The notes below the pieces were generated by a model. It was not told the origin of the DNA. It was given only the letters and a program-made list of their open reading frames with translations, and ran no database searches. Positions 1 through 13,784 of a DNA stretch of 64,000 bases are shown one piece after another. This DNA comes from Avena insularis. Lineage: Eukaryota; Streptophyta; Magnoliopsida; Poales; Poaceae. Each line of letters starts with the position of its first letter. The first letter of the stretch is position 1. The stretch spans positions 479,729,392 to 479,793,391 of the forward strand of contig CM042694.1 in assembly GCA_023614405.1 (NCBI GenBank). The letters are read 5' to 3'. The position numbers and the translations under genes were made by a program.

Positions 1-228
1 CTTGGGCATATGATTTATTTGCTAGCAAGATATACATCGTTAGGAAGTGGAATCAGTGCAATCTTGTGAATACTTGTATGATCATATTTAAGATTGCAGG
101 GATTGAGAAGAAAAGAATTTGACACCATCTCGAACTTGTGAGTTCCTTTACTCTTAGTATCGAATCTCAGCTATTCTTATTTATTTCCTTGTCACTCAAG
201 GACGAGCAACATCTAAGCTTGGGGGAGT
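1..228 (+). mobile_element. 3' internal end of an Athila-like Gypsy element with polypurine tract
   Basis: Non-coding 3' end of a retrotransposon internal region whose 5' part lies left of the window. The block at about 190-228 (ACTCAAGGACGAGC, then AAGCTTGGGGGAGT at 215-228) matches the layout before the 3' LTR of the complete Athila-like element at 60785-60819. The polypurine tract primes plus-strand DNA synthesis in LTR retrotransposons. No protein domain is readable; the short open frames are not convincing. Confidence 0.75.
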
Positions 229-3200
229 TGATAGCTATGAGATTCTACATATTTTTGATGGCTTTTATTGATGGTTTTCTCCCGGATTTGATCGTTTTCT
301 GGATTTACCTAACGCTAATACTTTGGTAGCGAAGAAAACTTGGTTTTTAATGTGTGTTTCAGGTTCTGAACATCAACAAAAGGATTTAACTAGGAAAATA
401 CAATATTCTGGAGAAAACAAGCAAGTACCGCTATGGAAGCACGTGAGAAGAGCTCACAGAAGGTGTAACGACCAACTATACGGCAAGAATGGCCGTATAG
501 TTCCCACCATATAGCTATTGCCGCCTCTGTCTTGTAAAAAGGGACAACTTCCGTGAAGGGACGGGGGACGGATACACAACACAACAGCCGCCACACCATC
601 TAGAAGGGAGAAAGAAGGGATCCGGAGAAGAAGGAGAAGATGTTCTTCATATCGCTCCATGATCTTTGACCTCCTAGCCAATACACCTCCATAGCCACTA
701 CTTGTACTTGAGAGAGAGAGGGATCTCCACCTTGCAAGACTAGGGTTTGAGATTGTTTCTTCCCATCTTGAATTGTGTTGGATATTTTTCTATTCTTATT
801 GTGGATCTCCACGGTAATACTAAGACGAATTCCCTTTATTTGATTATATTGATGATCAGTTCTTCTCTCATGTGTGAGTAATTCCCTTGGGTGTGGGAGA
901 TGTAGGGGATTGGTGAGATGTGATGTGCCTTCATATATTTTCCATTAGTATTGTGATTGATTCTAATTACTATGTTATGTGTGCTTGACTATTTGTGGGA
1001 TGCTTAATGCTTGTTGTCTAAGTAAGGGCCCAGACAACATGATACCTGATGGCCCAAAATATATCGAGCTCGTTGGGGAACCCCAAGAGGAAGGTATGAT
1101 GAGCACATCAGCAAGTTTTCCCTGAGTTATGAAACCAAGGTTATCGAACCAGTAGGAGCAAGGAAACACCTCCAAGGTGTTGTTTCCAACTTGGAATCCT
1201 ACACAACACAACCACAAAACTTTGCCCCCAACTTACAGTGAGGTTGTCAATCTCACCGGTTTTGCTGAAAACAAAGGATTAAACATATTGTGTGGAAGAT
1301 AGTAATTGCTTTGCAGAAAGTAAATAGAAAACAGTAAATAGATTGTAGATTTATGGTAAAAGAAAGAACCAGGGTCCATAGTTCGCTAGTGGTGATTATC
1401 CTTAAGATAGATGACATGTTGGGTGAACAAATTATAGCGGGGCAATTGACAAACATCGAGAAATCATACATGCATATACTAATCATCTTGACTCCTATGA
1501 GATTTGATTGGGCATTACAACATTATACATAGACCATAATCCAACTACATCTGTGACTAATAATCCACCTTCAGGTTATCATCCGAACCCCCTCTAGTAT
1601 TAAGTTGCAAGCAACAAATAATTGCATTAAGCATTGCGTGTAAAGTAAACAATACGATTGTTCTATGAACAAAGGATTGCTGTTTTCTCCCTAGTAGCAA
1701 CAACACATCTAGTACCTTAGAGATTTTTGTCACTTCCCCAGATTACTAGAGGCATGAACCCACTATCGAGCATAAATACTCCCTCTTGGAGTTGCTAGCA
1801 TCTACTCGGCCAAGATAGCTACTAACAACAGAGATCATGCAAGATCACAAATAACAAAGACATGATAATATCAATAATCAATCTGAAATAGCATCTCAAT
1901 ATCCATCGGATCCCCGCAAACACAACATGTAGATTACAAATAGATGATCTTGATCATGAACGGAGCTCACAAGATCTAGACATGGTAGCACAAAGGAGAA
2001 GAACCAACAATATAGCTACTACATGGACCCATAGTCCAGGGATGAACTACTCACGCATCACACTAGAGGCAGGCATGGTGATGAACAAGGCCTCCAGGGT
2101 GAATTCTCCCCTTCGGCAGGGTGCTAGGAAGAGCTTCAGATCCCTCCCGATCTAGGGATGGAGATGACGGTGACTACAAACTCTTTCGTGGAATTTTGAT
2201 CGGGTACTTAGGGTTTCTGTATTGGAGGCGATATATAGGCGAAAGGGGAGGCCGAGAGGGTGCCCTAGGCGGCCACACCACCCCCTAGTGCGGGCCAGGC
2301 CTAACCGCGCGGCCAGGTAGTGTGGTCAGCCTCTGGCCCCTCTCCATCTCGTCTTCTGGCTCTGTGTCCCCCTCGGTGAAATATTGACTTTGGCTTTTGT
2401 CTCGTCCAATTTCGAGAATATTCATTTTCTGACTTTCCTGGAACCAAAAATAGCAGAAACAGGCAACTAGCACTATGGCATCTTGTTAATAGGTTAGTCC
2501 AAGAAAGTGTATAAAAATACTTCAAAGTGTGGACAAAACATAAGAAAGTAGATATAAAACAAGCATGGAACATCAAAAATTATAGATACGTTAGCAACGT
2601 ATCAATACCTTGTTCTACACAGATAAGATCTTGCTCGCTAGTGGACCGACGACCCCTGGGTGACACAGGGATATCAATGGAAAGCTAGTTGACTTGAGGA
2701 TAACGAGTAACCACTGTGCTTATTGCATTAGTCCGATCCAAGGAGATTAATCGCTAAGCGACCTGAAGGGCCTTAATCATCTAGTGTCTGACCATGGTTT
2801 TGGTAGCAGGCTAGTAGTAGTATTGAAGTTGGGATGAAATCTACCAAGAGGAGTTCCGGCTAATTATGGGTTGCTCGCCTACACATATATCTAAAAGATT
2901 ATAATTGTTACATTCATATTCGTCCACCTAGCACATTCACTATCACCATGAACTGAATTTCCCCGTGCCTTCCTTCACCACCTGCAGAAACCAACAAACC
3001 AAAAAAGTCATTCTTTACTTTTATGCATTTTATTTCTGAAGTTTACATTAGTTCTATATAAATTTATCGCATTTAATCAAAACCCCATTCTTATTTCAAC
3101 ACTTGCAGTCAATTGACTCGAAGACCTGTGACAACTTCGGGTGTGATAGAGACTTCACCAATAAACACTTACCTTTGGGCTTCCCGTGGGATCGATATCT

Positions 3201-3246
3201 GAACTTCGAAACTAGCTACAAACGATCCGTGCACTTGCAGACATCA
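229..3246 (+). repeat. 3' LTR of an Athila-like Gypsy element, split by a solo LTR
   Basis: The LTR begins TGATAGCTATG directly after the polypurine tract and ends CTTGCAGACATCA. Removing the solo LTR (1047-2604) and one TSD copy leaves about 1455 bp, close to the 1.4-kb LTRs of the complete element at 55374. It shares with that LTR a block around GTGAGTAATTCCC (874) and the run GGGCCCAGACAACATGAT (1027-1044), equivalent to GGGCCCGAGTGCCATGAT at 56100. The 3' border is by analogy, because the 5' LTR is outside the window and its TSD cannot be checked. Confidence 0.75.
1047..2604 (-). mobile_element. Solo LTR (Athila-like Gypsy), minus strand
   Basis: A 1558-bp solo LTR. Read on the minus strand it starts TGATACGTTGCTAACGTATC, with an inner palindrome, and ends GGGCCATCA. 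It is flanked by a perfect 5-bp TSD, ATACC, at 1042-1046 and 2605-2609. The host LTR reads on across it. There is no internal region, so it probably arose by unequal recombination between the two LTRs of a full element. The promoter half (about 2040-2604) resembles the solo LTR at 39235-40640; the other half differs, so they are related subfamilies. Confidence 0.88.
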
Positions 3247-5477
3247 GTATACCATCACTAAGATATCTTAAGTAAGTTAAAATATCAAAGAAGATTACGA
3301 CTAAGTTTAGGATATCATGTGGAGTATTATTAGTGATGAAGTCTATATTTAGAATCCTTGTGAAGTAGCATAATCTTACCACTAGTTGATACAACTATAC
3401 CATATATGGTAGATTATTAGAGCATGTATAGATACAATTGGTAGTAGATCATGTGGCATTCACTTGAGAATTCCATGTGATGGAGTAGAATTTTGTGAAG
3501 AATCATTAATAGTAAGCTAAGAAGAAGAGTCATCCTGGTGAGATTAGCTCTTCAATCATGATGACTTGGTAAATCTTAACAAGATCATGGTGAGATTAGA
3601 TCTGAGACCATGATAAGTTTGTAATTAGGACAAGTACTCAGTAAAAAATCTTGTAATAATAGTAAGTAAAGAATAATGTAGGTCTACGATAGAAGTCATA
3701 GGTGTCATAATATTATGATAATTTTTGGAATAACATAGTAACTACAATTTGTTGGTAGTTTTGAGAGTTCTTGTCAGAATAATTTATGGTCATAGAAAGT
3801 TGGTAGTCTTTAGTAGCACCAAAAGAAAGGTAAGAGGTTAGTCAGAACCAAAGTGAGACCACTTTGCTCAAAATCATCCAATTGCAATTGGGCAGTTTGG
3901 GTAATGTTGAGACAAAAAAAAAGTTAACCACTAAGTGCTAAGTATCACGATGTAAACCTATATTAGGAGGTGTCATATACTACACAACTAAGCCTGTATT
4001 TTCAAGATGTTTTACTCAACTACTATATTACGGGCTTAGAATGATGTGAGTTATAGGTACCACATTTGGATTTCTTGGTTTTTCCTGGATCTTCTTGATT
4101 GACTAGATCTGTGCATGAAGCTTGACTTGATGTGCAAATGCATGTTGCATCATCAAGTTATTACTTGATGTTATAGACCTAGATAGAAAAAGGAATTTGT
4201 GTAAGGGAGTGACGAGTTCCGAAGATCAAGATGAAGACTTGCACGAAGAAGGAAGCTAAATATAAGAGTATCAACACTATTTTGAAGGATGGATCAATCC
4301 CAACTCACTATAAATTGGCAATAAGAAGGAATATTAGTGTAGAAAAGGTGTGGAGCAACATGAAGGAATGAACTTAAGTTCACTCAAAATAGGTGATGTT
4401 GCTCAGAAGCTAATGAAGTAGTTGTCCCAAGATCATGGAAGGATCATGACTAAGTGTAAAGAAGAAATCTTGGAACAAAAGTGGTATTCAAGCTCTGACA
4501 ACTCGGAGAGAATGTCAGTAAGAAATAGAAAATTTGTAGGGTAATCCATACACCTAGGAGGATCCAAACCTAGTATCCGTAGCTGGTACCCTATTGGTTT
4601 AGCCAATTAGGTCATTGTTGTATGATTTAAAGAGCATAAAACTATGTTTCATGAAATTAAAAGTGAATTATCTTCGAGATGTTTCGTGAAATCGGGTTCA
4701 TTAGTGAGGAATGATGTCTAAGAAGATAAAAGTAAGAAAAGGGAGGTTGGAAGATTCATTTCGGAGATCCACAACTATGTGGGTGTACCATAGACTCTTT
4801 CATGAAACTTTATAGAAGCAGAGTATAAGTTAGACACAGACCAATATCCTTACTGTTGAGTTATTAGGTATTATACATGTAGTTTATATACCATTAGGAA
4901 ACCCCAAGGGGAAGAGTAAACAATAAACTCTGAAGTGTTGTTATTTGACCTTCTGACTAATGGTTGGAGAGGAAGTACTAAACAATGATAAGATTAAGCC
5001 TTATTCTCACAAGGTTATAAGAAGTCATCATTATAAAGTATTCCCGACTGTATGTCCGGATGAATGATTGAAGTAGACATAACAGCTTAAACCCAGTGGA
5101 CTAGTTTAAAAGGGAACAACTAGTAAGTTGTCCTTTAGGGTAAAGAGAGTATTCCAAAATAGACCAGTGTAGTGTAATAGGAAACCGGATGGGAATGGAC
5201 AAAATGTTTCCACAACCAATTATAAATAGGAATGTAAGGGCATAAATACAATGAGATATAGTAAAAGGAACTACATGGTAAATTAGAAACGATACTGGAT
5301 ATTGTCAGAATGAAGAGAATTCAAGGAAAAAGATCTGGATACGGGATACTACAATTATCCCCAATTATGATCACAATGGAGTTAAGAAATGTCATGATCA
5401 AAACAAGTCAGCTCCTCATTCCGAAATGTACGAGAGTACGAACTTCGGGGACAAAGTTGGCTTTAAGGGGGAGAGTC
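3247..5477 (+). mobile_element. Decayed 3' internal region of a long-LTR Gypsy element
   Basis: No open frame longer than about 70 codons and no readable protein domain. The stretch is AT-rich and strikingly poor in CG dinucleotides, as expected after long cytosine methylation and deamination. It ends in ACTTCGGGGACAAAGTTGG and a purine run (5464-5477, TAAGGGGGAGAGTC), which is the usual end of Tekay/Del-type Gypsy internal regions just before an LTR starting TGTAACA. The 5' part of this element must lie left of the window, beyond the Athila-like element that ends at 3246. Confidence 0.55.
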
Positions 5478-8400
5478 TGTAACATCTCAGCATTAGAACT
5501 TATAAATAAGCTGAGATGAGGTGTGTGCATTGCATTCATGCATAGAAAATCTGGATAATTTTCGCGCTTTTAAATAAAACTTGTCAAAGTGATTGAAGCT
5601 TCTCTTAACTTGGTGGAACTGAAGTAGATCATCAAGTTGACTGTGATAAGTTTCAACATGACCTTTACTAAAACCTTATCTTTGGGTAATATAATTTGAT
5701 CTAAGGGTAGATCAAATGTAATAAAACTAAGTCATAACACACTACATAATAAGGAGTAATAGATCTTCTAGAGATCATTACATGGTATTCCATACAACAA
5801 CTCAAGGATGAATACTTAATATTCCAAAGATGATATCAAGGTGTTATCTACCACAAACCCTGAATACCAAGTCAAACATATAATCCAAGTAAAGAAACCT
5901 CATAACTAAATCTTGAAACACTTACTTGCCATAGTTATTCCTACCATGAGCATCATGGTAGTTCTTAAACATTAAGTCTTATCATAGATAGAGTGGAAAA
6001 GGAAGTCAAGCCAAGATCATTCATCACATGTCCTCATTGTCATATTAAAAGATGACATTCCTATTTAACCAAGTCCTAGTGTCAGTTGATCATCAATGTT
6101 GAGTGATCAATTCTTGACCTAGCACTTATTGATTCTTAGCTTTGACCTATTATATTGACCATCCAAAGACCAAAGTGAATTAGTAAGAAGAAGGAACTAG
6201 ATATGGTAGAGTGCGCCATCATCAATGGAATGTGATCCTTAGTGGAGATCAAACCATCTGATGTTGGAGGAGTTAACTCACTCATGAGTTAACTAGAATA
6301 AGTACCTAAACCCTAGAGTTAAGCTAGTGACCATGAAGCTATGAGAAAGCTAGTATTATTATAGTATCCAATGAGAATCCTATTAAGCTAAGTAGATATA
6401 AATATAAAGTAAGCTTCCTTAACAAGATAAATCCTATAGAGAGACTAGTACAAGCCTACTACTTAGTTGAATATAGATCTTGATCAGACAATTAGAAGCC
6501 TAAGCTTTACTTGATCAAAGGTTGGCGGTCATTATTCCCAAGTCATTTGAGAATAGATGATAAGTTGATAAAGAAGAGTTGTGAGTATACTAAGTTAGGT
6601 AAGCCCTAGTAAGCTGAATCATCTAGCTTGATCATGAGAAGTCAAGCTAGAGTATGATGAATCATATAATATGAGTTGTATGGAGTAGCTGGAGGCATAG
6701 TAGTTTAACCCAGCTAGTAAAAGAGTAAACTTGTGTTATGGGAGTAGCACCCTACCCATTCCAAAGGATTGGTATCACATGTGATATATAGAGAGGATTG
6801 TAATCTTGCAAGCCCTGGAAGTAAATGCAAGGTGGATATAAAAGGAGTTAATGGGTGGAGTTAGAAGTAGCTACATTGATGGATTCATCAAGGGTAGTTA
6901 AATAATGGAAGTTATATACTAGAGTAATAATGGATAATGAGTTTTACTGAAGTGACATGACCATGTCAGCATATGATGATGGATATGGTGGAGTTAGATG
7001 ATTGTCTTATTCAGGAAGATGTGATCTTTGTGAATAAAATAAGAGAGGTGTATAGAGTATATTTAGGAAAGGAATTCCTTATCTCAAGATAAGCTTAGTG
7101 AGGTATTTAGGTAGGAGTGATTGAGAAACCATTAACCAATAGTATATCAAGCCATGACAGAACCATGTTTACCTCTTTGTCCAGAACCCTAGAATTAAGT
7201 TAGCAGTGGAACCAATTCCTAATTTTAAGTAGCCATTGGAAAGGTATATCTTAGTCAAATGAAACTTCTAAGAGATAATTAGAACACTAGTTGAGGGTGT
7301 ATTGATGAGAGCCTTGTCCACCTTATTGTCTTAAACCTTAATAGAAACCTAGACCATGAACCATCAAGGCACATTAAGAAGTAATCTTTATAACCCACTC
7401 TAAGTTGAGATAACATTCAGGGTTATACAGTTGCGAGCAATCCTTGAACCTTGATCCCTAGCAACATTCACTAATAAACTTGAGGGTAGTGTATCCTCTA
7501 GGGGTCCATAGTAAGTGTGGTATTAGAAACCCTAAGTAAATGTTGCTGGGCATTGAGATCACTTGTGACACATGAATGACAATGGGTATTCACCATTATA
7601 CAATAAACTTCTATCAACACATTAGCCATAGTTAAGAAAGTAATGAATAATTAGTTCAAGAAGTGATCCATGCCTACTCTGTAAGTAAGTAGAATGGTTG
7701 TGAAGAAATTGTAATGGAATTGGAGAAGAAGAATTCACCAACCCTGAGAACCATGGAATTCAAATCACCATATTATAAACCCAAGGTTTAATACCTTATA
7801 ATGTATATTTATATAGTTCCTTGATGAGGTTATGTATTAATAAGATTCTATATACATCATTAACCATTTTAAATCATTAATCTTAAAATTATCTAGTGAA
7901 AACCAAATTCACTATAAAGGATATTTAAATAAGGATTAATCCCTAAAACCATAATTCCTATTTATATTTTCTAACAAAATAATCCTATATATAATCATGA
8001 CTAGTATAAATACTAAAAAAAGAATGTAAAACCAATTAGTACATTAACCCATGAAGAAGCTTGTTGATTCACTGAATTATGAATATTTGATTCATTGAGG
8101 AAATTCATATTTAAAAAGGTTTTATAAAAAAAGCAAACAGAAAATAGAATTGGAAAAAGAAAAGGGGTCAGCCAAACTGCAGCCCACATCCCGTTTCTTT
8201 CGTGCTTAACCGCCAGCCGCCGTTGCCCGCTCACTCCATATCAGCCCAACACTGCCCTAGGCACAGGTACCGGTTCGCCGTCGTCTTCTCCGTGCGTCAC
8301 AAGAAGCTCTCTAGAGTGGCACCATCGCCTGATGCCGATCATGGTCATCAGCAGAAATTGGACCGCCGTGATGCTTGCCGACGCCCCGGACCACATTGAT

Positions 8401-11400
8401 AAGATCAGCCGCGCTCTCCTCTATCTATCCATACCAGTCTTATCCTCTCTCTCGCTCTCTAGAGCAAACCCCTCTTCCTCACTGAAACCCTAACCTCCGG
8501 CCACCACAAATCACCATTGTCTCCGACCTCCCCGAGCTCCGTCGTGGTGCCTAGGAGCTTCCTCTCGTCGTCCTAGATCATTTGGTAGAAGGAATCGATC
8601 CCTCTCGCTCGCTATCGACGCCACCAACCACATCTATCTGCTGCTCACCGTCGACCATGGCGATGCCGCCGAGCTCGCCTCTCCTTGTCGTCGCCTCTAC
8701 TAGCTTCCTGGTGAGCCCCCAATACCACTGGTCCTCTCTGATTCGTCACTTGCTCGTCATAGTGACCTACCCACGTGAGCCCGACCGCCGCCGCCGTAGT
8801 TGGTCGTCGCCGGAGCAACTACGGTGACCATTTACTGGTGGTGCAACCATGGTCCAACTCGCCTCGCGCTCCCCTGTCCAACGCGCCCACTCATGTTTGC
8901 TCGCGCGCAGCCGATCGATGGATTGATCATCGACCTGGGAGGATCATTCCCAGGTGATGTCAGCATGACATCATCCTGATGTCATAATATCGTTTTAATT
9001 TATAGTTTTAAAGTTTCTGGATATGACGTGGCATCGGTCCCACTCATCAGTGGCTATAGGCTAGGTGTGAGTACGGTGTAAAAAGAATTAGCGTGGTGCT
9101 GACGTTAGCACTGACGCAAAAAAACATTTAGTTATTTATTTTTAATTCTAGAAATCAAATAAAATGATTTAATCTCATTAATTCAATATATTTTATTTTA
9201 TACTTCACAAAAATATATATTATATATCAAAATGTTCAGAAAAATAAATTCTATAATTTAAACCTATTATCATATTTTATTTTCCAACTTAAATAAAATA
9301 ATAATTATAATTAGTAAATAACTTATTAGGAATAAATCTTAAACAAATATATTCTATTATTTAAAATTCATAAAATTAGTATTATATATCAAAATTCTTA
9401 GAAAAACAAAATATACATTTATAAACTTATTTTGTACATTTTGTGATACTTAACTAAGTATTTATTATTTATGTAGTTTTTATATAGTAATAAAACTTAT
9501 AAAAATCATATCTTATTAATTCAGAATCATAAAAATACTTATAATATACTAAAATGATCACAAAAATAAAAACTACACATTAAAAATATCCTCTTGCACA
9601 TTGGAAGACAAATAAAGGTAAAAGTGTAATAAACCTTGATTAAACTATTTTTCTAATATCTTAATGGATTAAAAATACAAAAAATCTTTACTTTACCTTT
9701 AACATTAATTGTTCGAGTCTAAAAGTGAATAACAAGTTCCATTAATGTTTAAGTGGAGTTAAAATAGATCTAACTATTTTAAGATGTATTTACTAAAACT
9801 ATCATCTCAAATTAAGTGTATCTTAATTTTCCTAAAAAGATTTTATCAATTATAAAATCAAATAAAATAGTGTATTGTTTATCACAAGGCTTATAATCAC
9901 TTATAAAATCATCAAACTCATATTTACTAATTTCTTTACTAGTCTAGTCACTACTTAACTTTAAACCAAGTTTTTAAGTAATTAAAGTAAAGCATTTTCC
10001 ATGTTTATAAAAATATAAACATTACTTCTAAAATAAGTAAGTGATCCCATTCACTTATAAAATTAAGAAGACACTATTTCTGTAAAAGCAATAATACTCT
10101 TATTCCATATTGATAAAACATTAAGAAGTGAACCACATATAATGTAATACCTTATCCAAAACATAAAGGTTTCCACTACTAGTGTTATCCTTATTCAAAG
10201 TTCAACGGTGATTCCCTCTATTTAAAAATATCAAATAACATTGCTCAAGCAAAAGAAATAATACTTTTGTTTCACCTTCATGGAGTAATATAAAATGTCC
10301 TCTCATATTACAAAATATATGAGTCTCCACTTGCTAGTGGAATAACTATTCAAAAATGCTAATTGTTTTCTTCTTTAATACTCCTAACTGGTAAGAAAAC
10401 CTTAAGGTGTTAGCTTTAAGTTTAAATGCTTTTACTTTGTAAAAGTAACCTTTTCCTCAAAAGTTATTCTTTTAAGAAACATTAAAAGTAATCCTCGAAC
10501 ACTTCTTTAAAAGCTCTAATTGATTAATAATCTTGCTTAAGAAATATTTTAGATACCATGACCCATTTGAGTGGTTTAGTATTGCATGCTACTTGTTGTA
10601 TTTACATATTGTTTCACACACACTCACAAGCCTTAACAAGAAGCACAAGTGTGAAACTGGTATAAAAGTGCAACACATTCCTAAGAACTTATCACCAGTT
10701 TCCGAACCCTAGATCAGATACGATTATCCTGGAGATTCATGTTTATCAAATTGCATTACATTACTTATGCATAATTGCATCTTGCTTCTTTAAACATTCA
10801 TCCTTACCGGACCAGTGATGCTATTTACAGAATTTGGATCTTCTATTGTCTCGAAGATCGTGAGTGCATAATCTTACAATCACAAAAGGCAAGTTCACAC
10901 TGGCTCATGTCCTTTGATTATTTTCTATGCTTGTAACTCAACTATTATCATCACCTGTATTTCAAATAGGTCAAAAACAATAATTTCATAATTAACTGGA
11001 AGTATCGGTTACTGATCTAGGGTGATCAGCTAATCTATTATAACTGGCAATGGAGAGGCCATTGTCCAGGAATATATCATCTAGGAATTGACAACCAATG
11101 TTGCCAGTGATTCTAGCGCCATATATTACGTGTTAACCATGAGATTTGGAATGGGATGGAGAAGTCAGCAGTATCTTCTTCATTTCGCATGGACAGATGA
11201 CCTTATTGTGAGGCTGTAGCTTCCCTGCAGGGACTCAGCAGATGGGTAGGACTCCTAGTTTCCCGCGATATTGGTGTCCAGACTTTCCGTGAGGGGCTAT
11301 CGGAGGTATATCTGCCTATATGGGGGTTGCCAGGGACATGATCTGCTCACTGGAGTCTCCAAGGGGTTGCCAGGGTTATATCTGCCTATATGGGGGTTAA

Positions 11401-12310
11401 CGGAGGTATATCTGCTTGGGGTGGTCATGTCTTCATGCGGGGTCACGGAGAGGACAGTGATTGGCTTGGATCTGAGGTTGGGCCTCAAACCATGGAAGTT
11501 TGAACGGGGACATACTCCCGGCCATGCAACAAGGCTTAAGTTCTCTTATGGGAAAAGTGACGCACCTCTGTAGAGTGTAAAAATTGTGACATGTTACTCC
11601 CTGTTCTGGGAAGGAGCTACGAACGCGGCAGGAAAAGAACTCCACGAAAGTTGTGGTAAATCTGTGAAGGCTGTCGGACATAGTTTTTAGAGTAAAAGCA
11701 ACCTTTGAAGAAATGTTTACGAAAACCTGCATTGCCTATGACCTATGGTCTGTGGCTATACATAGTGCATCAAACATTCTTTTTAGTGAACTTGCTGAGT
11801 ATGCTCGTACTCAACTGTACCTTCTTAACCCTTGCTAGGTTCTAAGTCGTGGAAGACGTCATCAACATCAACCTTGTGCTCAAGAAACCATCATCGACAA
11901 CTCAAGTTCTTCAATAAAGTCAACGAAGTTGACATATACATCAACCAAAGTGAAGACGAAGTTCCTGAGTAGATAGGAGTAGATTCTCTAGCCATAAAAC
12001 CTACTTATGTAGAGCATTGCATTAGCAGCAATTGCAAGCCAGATAGTTTTGATGCTAGTCTTATTGACTAGATAGTTATGAGTTGTTATTCTGGTTCTTC
12101 TTTGTAAGAAGTTATTTCCTCCTCTTTAACCTAGAATGTTCTCTGGATCTTTTGTAAAGAGTCGAGTTGTAATCTATAGTCATGTCTTGGACCTGCTGTG
12201 TTTCTGTTGTACCACTCTGAGGGATGTAATACTAGTGAACGGTGTTCCATTGGTGTTATGTCAACGACTATAATGTACTACATCATGCAGTGGTATGCTG
12301 GGTCACCACA
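5478..12310 (+). repeat. Very long (6.8 kb) LTR of a Tekay/Del-like Gypsy element
   Basis: It begins TGTAACATCTCAG immediately after the purine tract and ends GGGTCACCACA, where an Athila-type LTR resumes. It has three parts. 5478-8150 is CG-depleted sequence. 8180-8960 is GC-rich and CT-rich. 8990-10690 is extremely AT-rich, followed by mixed sequence with a 70-bp near-duplication (about 11307 and 11377, TATATCTGCCTATATGGGGG). I could not find an inserted element that would explain the length. It may be one long LTR or hide an insertion I cannot delimit. Its TSD partner would be outside the window. Confidence 0.5.
8180..8960 (+). promoter_or_regulatory. GC/CT-rich island inside the long LTR, possible promoter and 5' leader
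   Basis: In an AT-rich LTR this segment stands out. It has CT tracts around 8430-8470 (TCCTCTCTCTCGCTCTCTAG), the string CTGAAACCCTAACC common in plant 5' leaders, and many CG pairs. Short open frames (8202-8399, 8582-8827, 8775-8957) look like by-products of GC richness and match no family I know. The position fits the promoter and transcribed leader of a long LTR, but no clear TATA box was found. Confidence 0.3.
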
Positions 12311-13304
12311 AGCATCGCCTCGGTCCCTCCTTTGGCGTACCCCCATATATACCTGAAAAACCTAGGTATCCAGAAGCACGGAGCGTTTGCTAGAGCCACG
12401 ATCTTCGTTTCAAGGGTCAGATTGGTCCTACTCTCCACCCTAGAGAGTGGGATTTCAAGGTCTTCTCCATCACCATCATCATCAACGTCATCACCAACGA
12501 CCATGAGCTCATTCCCCATCATCATGTGTGAGTAATTCCCTATGGGCATGTGAGCTGGATGGGGATTGGATGAGATCCATCATGTAATCATCCATATGTA
12601 TCGAGATTTGAGGTGTTCGTCTTGTAGACATTCTTGTATGAGTGTTGGTACACTTTTGCTATGTTTAATTCTTGTTTCTAGGGCCCGAGTGACATGATTT
12701 AAGTACTGAACTTTTATTGCCCATCTTATATTTGAGTTTGGTATGTATTTGCAAAGTGTATTACCTATTATTATGTTGAACCTGCGAACCCTAAAGTGAC
12801 AATAGGGAAAATAATGGGAATATATTATAGTTTGAGGATATTGTATGTTCATGAAGTATTAATGCTTTTTTCCAGTCTATTTGAAACGGTAGATCTTAAT
12901 TGCCTGTAGTACCAAGTGGGCCCCGGTGAAATGGGCAGGCATGACAAAAGAAATTATGCAAACTTACATGCGTGATTATGTTTGGAACACACACCTACAC
13001 ACAACTAAATTGGAGATAAATTCCATGATAATAAGATATATTATATGATGGATATCATTCATGCAACACCCCGATATCACCTCATGCCTGTGTTTTAGCC
13101 ACTGAAAGTTTCACTACATTACTTCCAGTGAAAACTGGAAATCTACTACTTCATCTACTGCTTTGTTTTACTGCTTTGAATCAACCACCATAAACCACCA
13201 CTTTCTTTGCAAGTTTATTGATATACATGTGTGATTGAGAGTGACGTCTTATTGGTATTCTTGTGTTCCCCTTGAGTCGAACTATAAATTTAGGTAATAC
13301 TTCC
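12311..13304 (+). repeat. Remnant of an old Athila-type LTR, the deepest layer
   Basis: This 994-bp piece is collinear with the 3' two thirds of the Athila-like LTR at 55374-56808. Shared landmarks include the downstream block GTGAGTAATTCCC with GGGGATTGGATGAGAT (12527-12572), GGGCCCGAGTGACATGAT (12681-12698), a stretch like CTTAATTGCC.GTAGT.CC (about 12896) and TTCCCCTTGAGTCGAA (13266-13281). The LTR start is missing because the long-LTR element ends at 12310. Its last roughly 50 bp are missing because Tat-1 starts at 13305. Confidence 0.7.
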
Positions 13305-13784
13305 TGACATGGGTATACCTTATAGGTACTCGAGATTAGCCTATACGGTTCAGCCCAAGAAGGAGTCTACGGTACAATCGGAGCCTAGCAAGGATTCGGG
13401 TGGCCCATAGGATTTCGACTTCTTGAAGGACACGACAAAGTGTAGATAGAAAATTAAAGTGAAACCCTAATTTGTAACCGACTCGACCTACTACCCCGAG
13501 ACCACGCCTGTCTATCTAAAGGCCAGGAGGGGCGGCGAGGAGGACCAACTCATACACCCCTGCATACACCTCGCCAGATTGCATCTGCGCACCCTTGTAA
13601 CTTTCGACTCCCTCATAATCAAGAGAACACAAGCAGGAGTAGGGTCCTCTATGAGGCCTGAACCTCGGTAAAACCTTGTGTCACATGTGTGCTTGTTTCC
13701 TAGCCAATCGATGCCTCCAGAGCTCCCCACTTCCTCGAACCTAAGTCCATCAACGATGGGCATTGATGGGTTAATCCCTCGTCA
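13305..13784 (+). repeat. 5' LTR of Tat-1 (Tat-lineage Gypsy)
   Basis: 480 bp, starting TGACATGGGTATACC and ending AATCCCTCGTCA, followed at once by the Tat-type primer-binding region. It shares both ends (TGACATRGGTAT and GTCA) with the LTRs of Tat-2 at 20778 and 38253, so the two are related. Its left flank is CTTCC (13300-13304); the partner TSD lies beyond the right edge. Confidence 0.8.

Noticed and set aside
8202..8957. Possible host gene in the GC-rich island
   Set aside because: Frames are short, lack domains and start/stop context, and lie within an LTR with matching borders.
13512..13763. Minus-strand frame in the Tat-1 LTR
   Set aside because: Opposes the LTR/gag start, no domain; chance frame.
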